Assembly (NCBI RefSeq): GCF_000271405.2
Contig: NC_018081.1
Coordinates: forward strand, 2,035,733 to 2,099,732
DNA from: Enterococcus hirae ATCC 9790
GTDB lineage: Bacteria > Bacillota > Bacilli > Lactobacillales > Enterococcaceae
Direction: 5' to 3'
DNA: 64,000 bases
The notes under the pieces are model-generated. The model did no database searches. It saw only the letters and a list, made by a program, of their open reading frames with translations, and was not told the DNA's origin. The position numbers were made by a program, and so were the translations under genes. The first letter of the stretch is position 1, and each line of letters starts with the position of its first letter. Shown piece after piece: positions 6,916 to 17,532 of the stretch.

Positions 6916-7536
6916 GTGCATTCTCTTGAAACAGAAAGTCCTACTATTTTTTCACAAGAGTCTACAAAATCAAAAGGAACCCATTTGGGTAGCACTTATA
7001 AAACAACGATAAGTATGCCTGAAATAACGAATAAACCTACAACAGCGCTACCTACTCTTTCTCCACAAGAAGAATCTATAGCAATAAGATTTGAAGATCT
7101 TTCAAACAATTTCAACATGGCAACTAAAAATATAAAATATTTACGTGAACAAATTAATGAGTTCCATTTACAGTTACGCTCGAATAAGAAAATGTCTCCT
7201 AGTGATATTCAGCAGACAGAAAAAAATCTTAATATTTTTGAGAATATCATCCTTCCAACATTAAAGTGTGAAAAAACGAATATTCAATATGCAATAATTA
7301 ATGAGAAAAATTGTATAGAGTTGCTTGTAAAAAAAGGAAAATTAAGCCCCTCGTTAGCAACAAAGTATACTGATGAATACAATAAACTCATTAATAACTT
7401 TGAACAATCTAATAACAGAAGAAATAAAAGAGGCCAGTCAATGAAACCTACTCTCTCAGAAAAACTAACAAATACTGCTATAAAAAATAACGAAGAATTT
7501 TCAAGAACTAAACGAGAGTCAACTTTTGAAAGGTAG
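6916..7536 (+). CDS. hypothetical coil-rich protein, start degraded
   Basis: 206 residues if begun at GTG 6916, but that codon has no ribosome site. The frame is open back to about 6829, just where AAGGGAGG ends the previous gene, and codes plausible protein (ANCRKLTRFLKNEINYLR) without a start codon, so the N-terminus is probably lost or joined to the preceding gene by a frameshift. The N-terminal ~60 residues are Ser/Thr/Pro-rich. Residues ~60-160 are charged and helical (LREQINEFHLQLRSNKKMSP...), and the C-terminus is basic (NRRNKRG, RTKRES). No family recognised. It is inside the degraded island. Confidence 0.4.
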   Translation: MHSLETESPTIFSQESTKSKGTHLGSTYKTTISMPEITNKPTTALPTLSPQEESIAIRFEDLSNNFNMATKNIKYLREQINEFHLQLRSNKKMSPSDIQQTEKNLNIFENIILPTLKCEKTNIQYAIINEKNCIELLVKKGKLSPSLATKYTDEYNKLINNFEQSNNRRNKRGQSMKPTLSEKLTNTAIKNNEEFSRTKRESTFER

Positions 7537-7772
7537 TCTATAAAAAAGTGTGTAAACCCCCAGAGGTTGTATCAAGTGATGCAGAGTTTTTCAAATGGAT
7601 AAACCTAAAGAAAAGAATGATTAAAAGAATTAGATTTAAAACGTACATACAACATAAAAGACAGAATGAAATAGCTAATAAGTTCAGCAATTGAGGAGAT
7701 GCTTGTTGAATTACCATTTTTTAGGTCTTTTTTGATTAGCCACTGTATAGACCTTACTGTCTTTACCATTAA

Positions 7773-7931
7773 ACTCATATCTCTTTATTGGCAGAAGCAG
7801 GCGTTCTAATTAAAGCGATCATGGAGCGAGTGGGTCATTCCAACATGAAAACAACTTTAGAAATTTATAACCAAGTAACCAATACAACCAAAGAAAAACT
7901 AGTCCAAGAAGTCGATTCTTGGATTTTTTAG
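7773..7931 (+). pseudogene. tyrosine recombinase/integrase, C-terminal fragment
   Basis: About 52 codons of the catalytic end survive. They read THISLLAEAGVLIKAIMERV, then GHSN with a Lys-Thr-Thr and an EIYNQVT stretch, and end KLVQEVDSWIF-stop. GHSN carries the conserved His and the Tyr of EIY is the nucleophile position of phage and ICE integrases. The frame is closed upstream by TAA at 7770, so the DNA-binding and most of the catalytic domain are gone. It sits 210 bases before hemW, next to the right-hand repeat, as expected for an integrase beside its attachment site. Confidence 0.8.
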
Positions 7932-8095
7932 TGGATTTGTTTGGAAAATACGGTTAGTATGCGTATATGAGAGGTTGTGAAAGCGATGGTTTGCTTCAAG
8001 AATTAAGAGCGAAAAATCGAAAATAGCTTTCCATATTTTTGAATTTTTTGAACTTAATTCCGTAGAAGCAATCGCTTGAACACCGTTTAAAGAAG

Positions 8096-8121
8096 GTCGA
8101 AAACAGGTACGACTTTTCGAC
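8096..8121. promoter_or_regulatory. inverted repeat just upstream of hemW ribosome site
   Basis: A perfect 8-bp inverted repeat, GTCGAAAA with TTTTCGAC, encloses 10 bases and ends immediately before TAAGGAGAA, the hemW ribosome site. It could be an operator, an RNA hairpin affecting translation, or an arm site of the integrated element. Confidence 0.35.
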
Positions 8122-8140
8122 GTAAGGAGAATTTAGTTTA

Positions 8141-9307
8141 ATGAATGAAACAACCAATCCCGCAGAACAAAAGGTTTCTGCGTATATCCATATCCCGTTT
8201 TGTGAGCATATCTGTTATTACTGTGACTTTAATAAAGTATTTTTAGAAGGTCAACCCGTAGATGAATATGTCGAGATGCTTCTAAAAGAAATGGAAATCA
8301 CACTTAAACAACATCCTGTAAAAGAATTAGAAACACTGTATGTTGGTGGTGGGACACCTACGTCTTTGACTGCAGTGCAATTGGATCGTTTGTTAGCAGG
8401 CGCTAGGGAAATATTGCCTTTTAAAGAAGGAAAAGAATTTACGGTTGAAGCGAATCCTGGAGATCTAACGAAAGAAAAGCTTCAGGTGATGAAAAATTAT
8501 GGAGTGAATCGTTTATCAATGGGGGTGCAAACTTTTGATAATCGGTTGCTGAAAAAAATTGGGCGGAAACATACCGCAGAGGATGTTTACCAAACAATGC
8601 GTTTTTTAGAAGAAGAAAACTTTACGAATGTGAGTATTGATCTGATTTATGCGTTACCTGGACAAACGTTAGAGGGCTATCGAGAGACATTGAATCAAGC
8701 ACTTGCACTTGATTTGCCCCATTATTCATTGTATTCATTGATTTTAGAAAATAAAACGATGTTTATGAATTGGGTGCGGCAAGGGCGTTTAGAACTGCCT
8801 GACCAAGAAACCGAAACGCGGATGTTTGAAGAAACCATACAAGCAATGGAAAAAAAGGGACGTCATCAATATGAGATCAGTAATTTTGGGTTGGAGGGGC
8901 ATGAATCAAAACACAATTTGATGTATTGGAACAATGATCATTATTTCGGCTTTGGCGCAGGTGCAAGTGGATATCTTGGGAATAAACGATACCGTAATAA
9001 GGGACCGATTCAACATTATTTACGTCCATTAAGAGCAGGAGAACTCCCTGTTTTGGAAACTGAAGTACTTTTAAGAGAAAATCAAATCGAGGAAGAAATG
9101 TTTCTTGGGTTAAGGAAAAAGATAGGAATTTCCAAACAACATTTTTACGAACGTTATCAGCAAACAATCGAATCGCTTTATTCAAAGGTTTTGACAGATT
9201 TAGAAAAAGAAGGATTATTGGTCAATGAATCCGATCGAATTTATTTAACGCCAAAAGGAACTTTTCTAGGAAATGAAGTATTTGAACGTTTCTTGCTTGA
9301 AAAATAG
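8141..9307 (+). CDS. hemW: HemW-like radical SAM haem chaperone
   Basis: 388 residues after TAAGGAGAA. Residues 21-30 read CEHICYYCDF, the CxxxCxxC motif that holds the 4Fe-4S cluster and S-adenosylmethionine, followed by F rather than the fourth Cys found in true coproporphyrinogen oxidase HemN. GGGTPTSL (about residues 69-76) and VEANPGDLT are further family signatures. HemW proteins bind haem and deliver it to acceptor proteins; many are annotated as HemN. Enterococci do not make haem but can use supplied haem, which fits. Its position before hrcA is common in Firmicutes. The 5' end is duplicated at 4637, indicating use as an integration target, yet the reading frame is intact. Confidence 0.9.
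   Translation: MNETTNPAEQKVSAYIHIPFCEHICYYCDFNKVFLEGQPVDEYVEMLLKEMEITLKQHPVKELETLYVGGGTPTSLTAVQLDRLLAGAREILPFKEGKEFTVEANPGDLTKEKLQVMKNYGVNRLSMGVQTFDNRLLKKIGRKHTAEDVYQTMRFLEEENFTNVSIDLIYALPGQTLEGYRETLNQALALDLPHYSLYSLILENKTMFMNWVRQGRLELPDQETETRMFEETIQAMEKKGRHQYEISNFGLEGHESKHNLMYWNNDHYFGFGAGASGYLGNKRYRNKGPIQHYLRPLRAGELPVLETEVLLRENQIEEEMFLGLRKKIGISKQHFYERYQQTIESLYSKVLTDLEKEGLLVNESDRIYLTPKGTFLGNEVFERFLLEK
8144..8215 (+). repeat. right copy of hemW 5' end (candidate attR)
   Basis: The coding start of hemW, matched at 71 of 72 positions by 4637-4708. The identity begins at the second ATG-like position of the gene, so the crossover would lie within roughly the first 25 codons. Confidence 0.65.
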
Positions 9308-9428
9308 TTGTGAGAGGTCAATAAAACCTTTAAATTTCTTTATAGATCGATTAAATAATGGAAGGTATTAAGAAACCTATTTATCTTTCGTGTTGATCTA
9401 TCAATGTATTTATCAGAGAATGCCGCTT

Positions 9429-9455
9429 TTAGCACTCGTTAAATGAGAGTGCTAA
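9429..9455. promoter_or_regulatory. CIRCE operator 1 (HrcA)
   Basis: TTAGCACTC, 9 bases, GAGTGCTAA: a perfect CIRCE. It lies 18 bases upstream of the -35 of the hrcA promoter. The same hairpin, followed by T residues, may also end the hemW transcript. Confidence 0.95.
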
Positions 9456-9472
9456 AAGTGGTGTTCTTTTTC

Positions 9473-9501
9473 TTGACACACTATGCGCTTCTTGCTATAT
9501 T
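9473..9501 (+). promoter_or_regulatory. heat-shock operon promoter
   Basis: Perfect TTGACA, a 17-bp spacer, then TATATT preceded by TTGC. It is framed by the two CIRCE elements, so HrcA bound to either would block it. Confidence 0.9.
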
Positions 9502-9511
9502 AGTAAGTGGG

Positions 9512-9538
9512 TTAGCACTTAGAAGATATGAGTGCTAA
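9512..9538. promoter_or_regulatory. CIRCE operator 2 (HrcA)
   Basis: TTAGCACTT, 9 bases, GAGTGCTAA: one mismatch from the consensus. It lies across the start of transcription and just before the hrcA ribosome site. Confidence 0.95.
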
Positions 9539-9553
9539 TGAGAGGTGAAGAAG

Positions 9554-10597
9554 ATGTTAACACAAAGACAAAGTGAGATTTTACGTCTGATCATCCAAAA
9601 CTATACGAGTAGCGGTATACCCGTTGGCTCCAAAACCTTAATGGAAGATGGAGTCAAGGCAAGCTCAGCAACGATCCGTAATGACATGAAAGCCTTAGAA
9701 GATGCTGGGTTGTTACTTAAAACTCATTCTTCATCAGGAAGGATTCCTTCAGCATTAGGTTATCGGCATTATGTGGATCATTTGCTAAAACCTGCTCGTG
9801 TAACCAATGATGATCTGCAGCAGATTCGGCTGTCTTTAAGCAAAGAATTTCATGAAATTAACGAGATTATTCAACAATCTGCTGAGATTTTATCCGAGCT
9901 AACTAGTTACACAACCTTCTCGTTAGGCCCAGAAATTAAAGACCGCCGTTTGACTGGTTTTCGTATTGTTCCTTTAAATAGTCGTCAAGTGATTGCGATT
10001 GTAGTAACCGATAAAGGAAATGTAGAAAGCCAAGTTTTTACACTTCCTGAAAATCTAGGAAGCCAAGATTTAGAAAAAATTGTTCGCATTGTCAATGAAC
10101 GATTGGTGGGAGATCCATTGATGACTGTCTATCATAAATTGCGGACAGAGATTCCAATGATTTTGCATAGATATTTTCAGACAACTGAAGGGATATCAAA
10201 TCTTTTTGATACGATACTCGGACATGCGTTTGAAGACAAAATTTATGTAAGTGGGCAAATGAATCTACTAGATTATGAACTCCACCAAGATCTGGAGCAA
10301 TTCAAATCGATGTTTTCGTTTATGACAGATACTTATGAATTAACCCAAATGATCGTCCCAACGGATAGTAACATCCACATCAAAATTGGATCTGAATTAG
10401 GAAATGAGCTTTTACAAAATATGAGCATGATCCAAGCAAGTTACGAGATTGCTGGACACGGTCGAGGTACAATAGCCTTGTTGGGACCAACCAGTATGCC
10501 TTATTCAAAAATGCTGGGTCTGGTAGATGTCTATCGTCAAGAATTAGCGAACAAGCTTGCTGATTATTATCGATCAATTGATTTGACTGGATCTTAG
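9554..10597 (+). CDS. hrcA: heat-inducible transcription repressor HrcA
   Basis: 347 residues from ATG 9554, seven bases after AGAGGTG; an upstream in-frame GTG (9545) lies within that ribosome site and is not chosen. The N-terminal winged helix (residues ~1-75) includes SSATIRNDMKALEDAGLL, the recognition helix region, and the rest is the GAF-like dimer domain. HrcA binds CIRCE DNA and shuts off the chaperone genes when folded; unfolded proteins occupy GroE and leave HrcA inactive. It is first gene of hrcA-grpE-dnaK under two CIRCE sites, so it represses its own synthesis. Confidence 0.97.
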   Translation: MLTQRQSEILRLIIQNYTSSGIPVGSKTLMEDGVKASSATIRNDMKALEDAGLLLKTHSSSGRIPSALGYRHYVDHLLKPARVTNDDLQQIRLSLSKEFHEINEIIQQSAEILSELTSYTTFSLGPEIKDRRLTGFRIVPLNSRQVIAIVVTDKGNVESQVFTLPENLGSQDLEKIVRIVNERLVGDPLMTVYHKLRTEIPMILHRYFQTTEGISNLFDTILGHAFEDKIYVSGQMNLLDYELHQDLEQFKSMFSFMTDTYELTQMIVPTDSNIHIKIGSELGNELLQNMSMIQASYEIAGHGRGTIALLGPTSMPYSKMLGLVDVYRQELANKLADYYRSIDLTGS

Positions 10598-10642
10598 CAT
10601 GAAAACGAATCACTGACTGATTAACGAAAAGGAGTGTGTCTT

Positions 10643-11205
10643 GTGAAAGAAAAAAAGAAGAGTTAGAAAAAGACGTAGCGGATATTCAAGAAGATACGGA
10701 AATCGATACGGAAGCGACGGAAGACTCAGGTGTCTCTGACGTAGAAGCTGAAGAATTTGAGCGTTTAAATTTAAAGGCTGAAATGGAAGAGTTGGAAGAT
10801 AAATATTTACGTGCTCGAGCTGAGATTGCAAATATTGCAAATCGAAGTAAAAATGAGCGTGAACAATTACAAAAATATCGTTCACAAGATCTTGCTAAAA
10901 AATTATTACCTTCAATTGATAACTTAGAGCGTGCTTTGGCTACAGATGTGGCTGATGATCAGGGTGCAAGTTTGAAAAAAGGTGTTGAAATGGTACTAGA
11001 AAGCTTGAAACAAGCACTTAAAGAAGAAGGAATCGAAAAAATCCCAGCAAAAGGAGAGGCTTTTGATCCGAACCTCCATCAAGCTGTACAAACCGTGCCA
11101 GCGACTGAGGAACTTCCAGCTGACACAATCGTCGAAGTACTACAAGAAGGTTACAAATTACATGACCGCGTATTAAGACCAACAATGGTTATTGTTGCGC
11201 AATAA
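10643..11205 (+). CDS. grpE: nucleotide exchange factor GrpE (frame broken at an A run)
   Basis: The body matches GrpE: a charged N-terminal tail, a long helix ([37 protein letters not shown]), and a C-terminal beta domain ending [15 protein letters not shown]. It releases ADP from DnaK. The natural start is GTG 10643, eight bases after AAGGAG, giving VKEK; but an A7 run at 10651-10657 throws it into a stop (KEKKKS-stop). With A8 it reads [16 protein letters not shown]. The uninterrupted frame instead starts at GTG 10636, only two bases from the ribosome site, which is unlikely to work. Because GrpE is needed for normal growth, a consensus error is the simplest explanation. Confidence 0.9.
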
Positions 11206-11228
11206 TGTCATGATATAAAATTAACTAA

Positions 11229-13079
<1,851 letters not shown>

Positions 13080-13741
13080 TCTCATTAAATAATCGTTAGC
13101 TGTTTAGTAGAAATGACAAGTTTCAGTAGAGAAGGTTTTCCCCTTCTCTAGCTGGGACTGTTATCATACAATACAACCTTTTGAATACGTTGTTAAACAA
13201 TATTAAGCAGGATCTAAAAGACGAGTGAATCGAAGTTTATACAACAATTTACTTTACCATTCGTTTTTAGTGCCAATGCTTGAAAGAAGGTTTAGCAAAA
13301 GAGATCAGCTCTAAGAAATAATCCGAAGAATGCGAAAATAGATTCTCATATTTTCGAGATTCTTCGGATTATTTTCCGATAGTTCTAAATTTAGCGTGGT
13401 CTAAAAGGTTAGTAGGCGTTCACTTTCAAGAATGATGCGCAAAATAGAGACCTTATTGTTTGGAGATTTGATGTGCATGATTATGCCTGTTGAATAACAG
13501 AAGTCATAAGAACAATGGGAGAATTTCTTGGACAATAGCTGTTGCTTTGAGGTAGTTCGATCTGGTCATAAGATAAGATTTGAGGAACATTCTTTCTTCA
13601 ATTTGGAAAACTTGACTTAGGTATGAGCCTTAAACTAGCTTCCTTTTTTAAATACTTGAAAGTAGCAGTTTTTGTTTTCGTAAAAGTATGATATGATAAC
13701 AAGCGACGTGGAAATGATGAGAACCAATAGGAGGAAAGCCT
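13080..13741. other. 662-base gap between dnaK and dnaJ
   Basis: No frame worth calling. It holds a short AGAGAAGG/CCTTCTCT hairpin near 13128, the long hairpin at 13318-13372, and, just before dnaJ, AT-rich sequence with TATGAT-type -10 candidates near 13688-13700. dnaJ is therefore likely to have its own start of transcription in addition to any read-through. Confidence 0.5.
13318..13372 (+). terminator. long hairpin after dnaK
   Basis: A 14-bp perfect stem (ATAATCCGAAGAAT with ATTCTTCGGATTAT) is extended by an inner CGAAAATA/TATTTTCG stem and an 8-base loop. A short T run follows. It should end most hrcA-grpE-dnaK transcripts. Confidence 0.75.
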
Positions 13742-14908
13742 ATGGCAACAAAACGTGATTATTATGAAGTCTTAGGGCTCTCAAAAGGAGCTTCTGAAGA
13801 TGAAATTAAAAAAGCTTATCGAAAGCTATCAAAAAAATATCATCCAGATATCAATAAAGAAGCTGATGCAGAAGAAAAATTCAAAGAAGTATCAGAAGCT
13901 TATGAAATTTTAAGTGACCCGCAAAAACGGGCAGCTTATGATCAATATGGACACGCAGGTTCCGATCCAAACTATGGCGCTGGTGGAGCCGGTGGCGGCT
14001 TTGGTGGTTTTGGCGGCTTTTCAGGTGGCGGTTTTGGTGGCTTCGAAGATATCTTTGATTCATTCTTTGGCGGTGGCGGTCGTACGGTAGACCCTAATGC
14101 GCCAAGACAGGGTGCGGATTTACAGTATACGATCGATCTTTCTTTTGAAGAAGCGATTTTTGGCGTAGAAAAAGAAATCAAGTATAACCGAGAAGAAATT
14201 TGTCATACTTGCCATGGAAATGGTGCGAAACCTGGAACACAACCAACAACTTGTCATAAGTGTCATGGATCAGGGACAATCAATGTGGAACGTCAAACGC
14301 CACTTGGCCGTGTGATGAGTCGTCAAACTTGTGACGTTTGTCATGGTACTGGTAAAGAAATCAAAGATCCTTGTCCGACTTGTCATGGTTCTGGTCACGA
14401 AAAGAAAGCACATTCTGTTAAGGTGAATGTACCAGCAGGTGTAGAAGAAGGACAACAAATGCGTCTGGCAGGTCAAGGTGAAGCTGGAGAAAACGGCGGA
14501 CCATTTGGTGATCTATATGTTGTATTCCGTGTGGAAGAAAGTGATATTTTCGATCGTGATGGTTCAGAGATCTATTACGAATTGCCATTGAGTTTTGTAC
14601 AAGCTGCTTTAGGTGATGAAGTAAAAGTGCCAACCGTTCATGGAGATGTCAAACTTAAAATTCCGGCAGGTACGCAAACAGGAACGAATTTCCGTTTACG
14701 TGGCAAAGGAGCGCCTAAACTTCGTGGAGGAGCTACTGGGGATCAACATGTGAAAGTGAAGTTGATCACGCCGAAGAACTTAAATGAACAGCAACGTGAA
14801 GCATTGCGTGCTTTTGCTGAAGCTGGCGGCATCAAAGTAGAAGAACAACAAGAAGATGGCTTCTTTGATAAAGTGAAAGATGCCTTTGGCGGTAAGAAAA
14901 GAAAATAA
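13742..14908 (+). CDS. dnaJ: co-chaperone DnaJ (Hsp40)
   Basis: 388 residues after GGAGGAAAG. The J domain (residues ~1-70) carries YHPDINKE with the HPD loop that triggers DnaK ATPase. A Gly/Phe-rich linker follows (residues ~78-110). Then come four zinc-binding CxxCxGxG units ([32 protein letters not shown]) and the two beta-barrel substrate domains. It delivers unfolded substrates to DnaK. It is separated from dnaK by a terminator and has no CIRCE element directly before it, so part of its expression may be HrcA-independent. Confidence 0.98.
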   Translation: MATKRDYYEVLGLSKGASEDEIKKAYRKLSKKYHPDINKEADAEEKFKEVSEAYEILSDPQKRAAYDQYGHAGSDPNYGAGGAGGGFGGFGGFSGGGFGGFEDIFDSFFGGGGRTVDPNAPRQGADLQYTIDLSFEEAIFGVEKEIKYNREEICHTCHGNGAKPGTQPTTCHKCHGSGTINVERQTPLGRVMSRQTCDVCHGTGKEIKDPCPTCHGSGHEKKAHSVKVNVPAGVEEGQQMRLAGQGEAGENGGPFGDLYVVFRVEESDIFDRDGSEIYYELPLSFVQAALGDEVKVPTVHGDVKLKIPAGTQTGTNFRLRGKGAPKLRGGATGDQHVKVKLITPKNLNEQQREALRAFAEAGGIKVEEQQEDGFFDKVKDAFGGKKRK

Positions 14909-14914
14909 AAGAAA

Positions 14915-15008
14915 AGCAAATCAATAAATTCAGCTAGCATCTCTGGCAGTTAGACCAACATCTAATTGCTGGAAAATCGCCAGCCTCTTATTGATTTGCT
15001 TTTTTTAT
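14915..15008 (+). terminator. branched terminator after dnaJ
   Basis: AGCAAATCAATAA (14915-14927) pairs with TTATTGATTTGCT (14988-15000), followed by seven T. About 60 bases lie between the arms and contain their own stems (GCAGTTAGA with TCTAATTGC; CTGGC with GCCAG), so the RNA would form a multi-branched structure and not a simple hairpin. Confidence 0.75.
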
Positions 15009-15114
15009 TTAGACAGGAGAAAGTGGCAAACAAATAATTAAAGCAGGGACGAAAGAAGAGGACAAAAAGGAAGTAAGTGTTATTTCTGGTCGATTTTATA
15101 AATGCCTTTAAAAT

Positions 15115-15157
15115 AAAGACCGTTGCAAGGGATAGGCATCCTTTTGCAACGGTCTTT
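15115..15157. terminator. bidirectional terminator between dnaJ and glnQ genes
   Basis: A 14-bp stem AAAGACCGTTGCAA/TTGCAACGGTCTTT with a 15-base loop, symmetrical enough to serve the minus-strand transporter operon that ends at 15179. Confidence 0.8.
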
Positions 15158-15178
15158 AACAATTTCATCATCTTAAGG

Positions 15179-15916
15179 TTAAATATCTAGTACTTTATCT
15201 AGGAAATCTTTTGTTCGTTCATTTTGTGGATTTTCAAAGATTTGTTGTGGTGTGCCATCTTCTAGGAAATTCCCTCCATCAATAAACATGACACGATTGG
15301 CAACTTCTTTAGCAAAGCCCATTTCGTGTGTAACGATAACCATCGTCATCCCTTGCTTAGCTAATTTTTTCATGACGTTCAAGACATCTCCGACCATTTC
15401 CGGGTCTAGTGCAGAAGTTGGTTCGTCGAAGAGCATGATATCAGGATTCATCGCTAGAGCACGAGCGATAGCGACCCGTTGCTTTTGTCCACCAGAAAGC
15501 ATTTCTGGATACATGTCTTTTTTATCTTCAAGGCCGACGGTTTGTAGCAATTTGATTGCTTTCTTTTCAGCGGCTTCTTTTGATTCTTTTTTCAAATCCA
15601 TTGGTGCTAATGTAATGTTTTCTAGCACTGAAAGATGTGGGAATAAATTAAAATGTTGGAATACCATTCCGATGTGTTGTCTTACCAAATTGATATCAGT
15701 GTTTTTGTCCATTAAGTGGGCCCCATCAATGATGATTTCGCCGTCTGAAGGCTCTTCTAAACGGTTTAAACAACGTAGGAAGGTACTTTTTCCTGAACCG
15801 GAAGGACCGATGATACAAACAACGTCACCTTCGTTGATTGAAACATTGATATCATTTAAAACGGTATTTTCACCGTATTTTTTTACAAGATGTTCAACTA
15901 GAATTTTTTCAGCCAT
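15179..15916 (-). CDS. glnQ: polar amino acid (glutamine-type) ABC transporter ATPase
   Basis: 245 residues. Walker [10 protein letters not shown] (about 37-45), signature [14 protein letters not shown], Walker [15 protein letters not shown] and switch His in VTHEMGFA are all present. The close match to GlnQ/ArtP-type ATPases and the partner gene show it powers uptake of glutamine, glutamate or a similar amino acid. The start ATG lies one base after the stop of the upstream permease gene, with AAGGTG as ribosome site, so the pair is one transcript read right to left. Substrate is inferred from family; glutamine is most likely given the GlnR-type box upstream. Confidence 0.93.
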   Translation of the reverse strand: MAEKILVEHLVKKYGENTVLNDINVSINEGDVVCIIGPSGSGKSTFLRCLNRLEEPSDGEIIIDGAHLMDKNTDINLVRQHIGMVFQHFNLFPHLSVLENITLAPMDLKKESKEAAEKKAIKLLQTVGLEDKKDMYPEMLSGGQKQRVAIARALAMNPDIMLFDEPTSALDPEMVGDVLNVMKKLAKQGMTMVIVTHEMGFAKEVANRVMFIDGGNFLEDGTPQQIFENPQNERTKDFLDKVLDI

Positions 15917-15917
15917 C

Positions 15918-17414
15918 TTATTTCACCTTCTTTTCTAAAACTTTTGCTAATTTTGTCAGAATAGTAATGAGGATCAAATACATGATAGCAATAATTAGAT
16001 AGACGTACGTACTTTGTGTCGTACGTGCAACGATAATTTTACCAGTTTGCAGTAACTCTACCACACCGATCGCTGAGATGATTGTTGTATCTTTCAATGA
16101 AATAACGAATTGGTTCACGAAAGATGGCAACATGATCTTGATTGCTTGTGGTAAGATGATTTTTTGCATGGTTCGATTATATGAAAGTCCTAAACTGCGA
16201 GAAGCTTCCATTTGACCAACTGGCACAGCTTTGATCCCACCACGAACGATTTCTGCGATATAAGCGCTGGCGTTCAAAGTTAGTGTGATAATCCCGGCAA
16301 TGAAGTCGGGAATAGTAAATCCGACGATACCTGGTAATCCAAAGAAGATGAAGAATGCAAGAACCATCATTGGAATACCGCGGATGACATCGACATAAAT
16401 ACTTGCAATTGTTCGTAGGGCTCTGATTGGCGCTACGCTGAATAAACCAAAGATAACACCAACAACTAATGCCAAGGCGAATGAAATTAAAGTTAATAAG
16501 ATCGTTTGCCATAAACCTTTTAGTAAAACTTTGTAGTTGTTTTGTAATAGACCAGTTAGTGTAGATTCATCTTTGCTGGCTTTAGTAGGCGTATTATCTG
16601 TTGAGATATATTTGTTGATGATTTTATCGTATTCGCCAGTTCGTTTTAATTCTTTTAGACCTTCGTTGAACATTTGTAATAGTTCAGGATTTTGGCCTTT
16701 TTTCACAGCAAAAGCGTATTTACCACCAGATTCTTTAGCAATCGGTGTTTCTAATTGTTGATTGTTTTTAATTGCATAGCCGATAACAGGGTAGTCGTCC
16801 ATCATGGCGTCAATTGCTCCAACTCTCAATCCGTCATATAACTGATCTGCAGAATCGAAGTACTTGATGGTATAGCCGTACTGGTCTTCGTGGGCATTTA
16901 AAAAATCAGCACTTTCAGTTCCAACTTTGGCACCTACTGTTTTTCCTTTTAGGTCTTCATAGGACTTGATTGAATTGTCTCCTTTTTTTGACAGCGATTT
17001 GAATCCCGCTTTCAAAATAAGGATCTGAGAAATCATAGCTTTTTTTCGTTCATCGGTCACAGTCATTCCTGCGATCATTCCGTCTGCTTGACCAGATTCT
17101 AACGCTTGTAGCGCAGCAGAGAAACCACGATAATCCATACGTAGGTTAAATCCTTGCAGTTTGGAGATTGCCTCCATTAATCCAACATCAATTCCCTCGT
17201 ATTTGCCTTCAGCGTTTTGAAACTCGAAAGGTGCAAAAGCTGAATCGCTGGCAATGACATACGTCTCTTTCTTAGGTTCTATTTTTTGCATCGTCTCGCT
17301 CGTACTTGAGTCAGCAGTAGTTTTATCGTCAGCTTGTACAGGATTGCTAAGCGCAAATGTGACAAGTCCTGTCATTATGAAAATAATCGTATGAAGCAAA
17401 TGCTTTTTTTTCAT
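15918..17414 (-). CDS. glnP: fused substrate-binding/permease protein of glutamine ABC transporter
   Basis: 498 residues in one chain. There is a signal peptide (residues 1-28, ending NPVQA), then a periplasmic-type binding domain ([20 protein letters not shown] to about residue 270) with the family motifs for amino acid ligands, and from about residue 290 a HisM/GlnP-type permease with the EAA loop ([20 protein letters not shown]). Such fusions, best known as GlnP of lactococci and enterococci, have the binding domain tethered outside the membrane. It works with the ATPase encoded just downstream. RBS AGGAGG-like (complement of CCTCCT) before the ATG. Confidence 0.92.
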   Translation of the reverse strand: MKKKHLLHTIIFIMTGLVTFALSNPVQADDKTTADSSTSETMQKIEPKKETYVIASDSAFAPFEFQNAEGKYEGIDVGLMEAISKLQGFNLRMDYRGFSAALQALESGQADGMIAGMTVTDERKKAMISQILILKAGFKSLSKKGDNSIKSYEDLKGKTVGAKVGTESADFLNAHEDQYGYTIKYFDSADQLYDGLRVGAIDAMMDDYPVIGYAIKNNQQLETPIAKESGGKYAFAVKKGQNPELLQMFNEGLKELKRTGEYDKIINKYISTDNTPTKASKDESTLTGLLQNNYKVLLKGLWQTILLTLISFALALVVGVIFGLFSVAPIRALRTIASIYVDVIRGIPMMVLAFFIFFGLPGIVGFTIPDFIAGIITLTLNASAYIAEIVRGGIKAVPVGQMEASRSLGLSYNRTMQKIILPQAIKIMLPSFVNQFVISLKDTTIISAIGVVELLQTGKIIVARTTQSTYVYLIIAIMYLILITILTKLAKVLEKKVK

Positions 17415-17455
17415 AATTAACCTCCTAAAATTTCAATAACTTTTCATATTTTCCT

Positions 17456-17485
17456 ATTATATGCGAAAACTAATAATAGATACAA
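17456..17485 (-). promoter_or_regulatory. promoter of the glutamine transporter operon
   Basis: On the minus strand: TTGTAT, an 18-bp spacer, TATAAT. It sits about 40-70 bases upstream of the glnP start. Confidence 0.7.
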
Positions 17486-17532
17486 GCTGAGTTGCTGAAA
17501 AAAATAAAAAAATGTCATTTTGTAACAATCTA

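Larger units (their letters stand above)
7537..8140. other. 604-base junction region upstream of hemW
   Basis: Contains the recombinase fragment (7773-7931) and a short block at about 7734-7765 (GATTAGCCACTGT...CTTACTGTC) that resembles the leader regions of both toxin genes (3935-3965 and 4337-4365), so it may be a third, lost toxin module. The remainder up to 7733 has no frame I can support. Confidence 0.45.
4637..8215. mobile_element. decayed genomic island bounded by duplicated hemW 5' ends
   Basis: The first ~72 bases of hemW (8144-8215) are repeated at 4637-4708 with a single mismatch, and similarity continues weakly beyond. The left copy is not a gene: its frame stops at once (GCG TAA for GCG TAT). 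A C-terminal fragment of a tyrosine recombinase lies just inside the right copy (7773-7931). This is what site-specific integration into the 5' end of hemW leaves behind, with the element restoring a working start to the target gene. Contents are a broken secreted protein, a small membrane protein and two or three unknown coil-rich frames. No intact mobility gene remains. Boundaries are inferred from the repeats. Confidence 0.6.

Noticed and set aside
8141-9307. Coproporphyrinogen III oxidase HemN for the radical SAM gene
   Set aside because: The fourth cysteine of the HemN motif is replaced by Phe; the pattern is that of HemW.
13881-14633. Several minus-strand frames of 60-71 codons inside dnaJ
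   Set aside because: His/Pro-rich shadows of the Gly-rich and zinc-finger codons; no start signals.
15252-15938. 228-codon plus-strand frame opposite glnQ
   Set aside because: Mirror of the ATPase coding strand, no ribosome site or recognisable domain.
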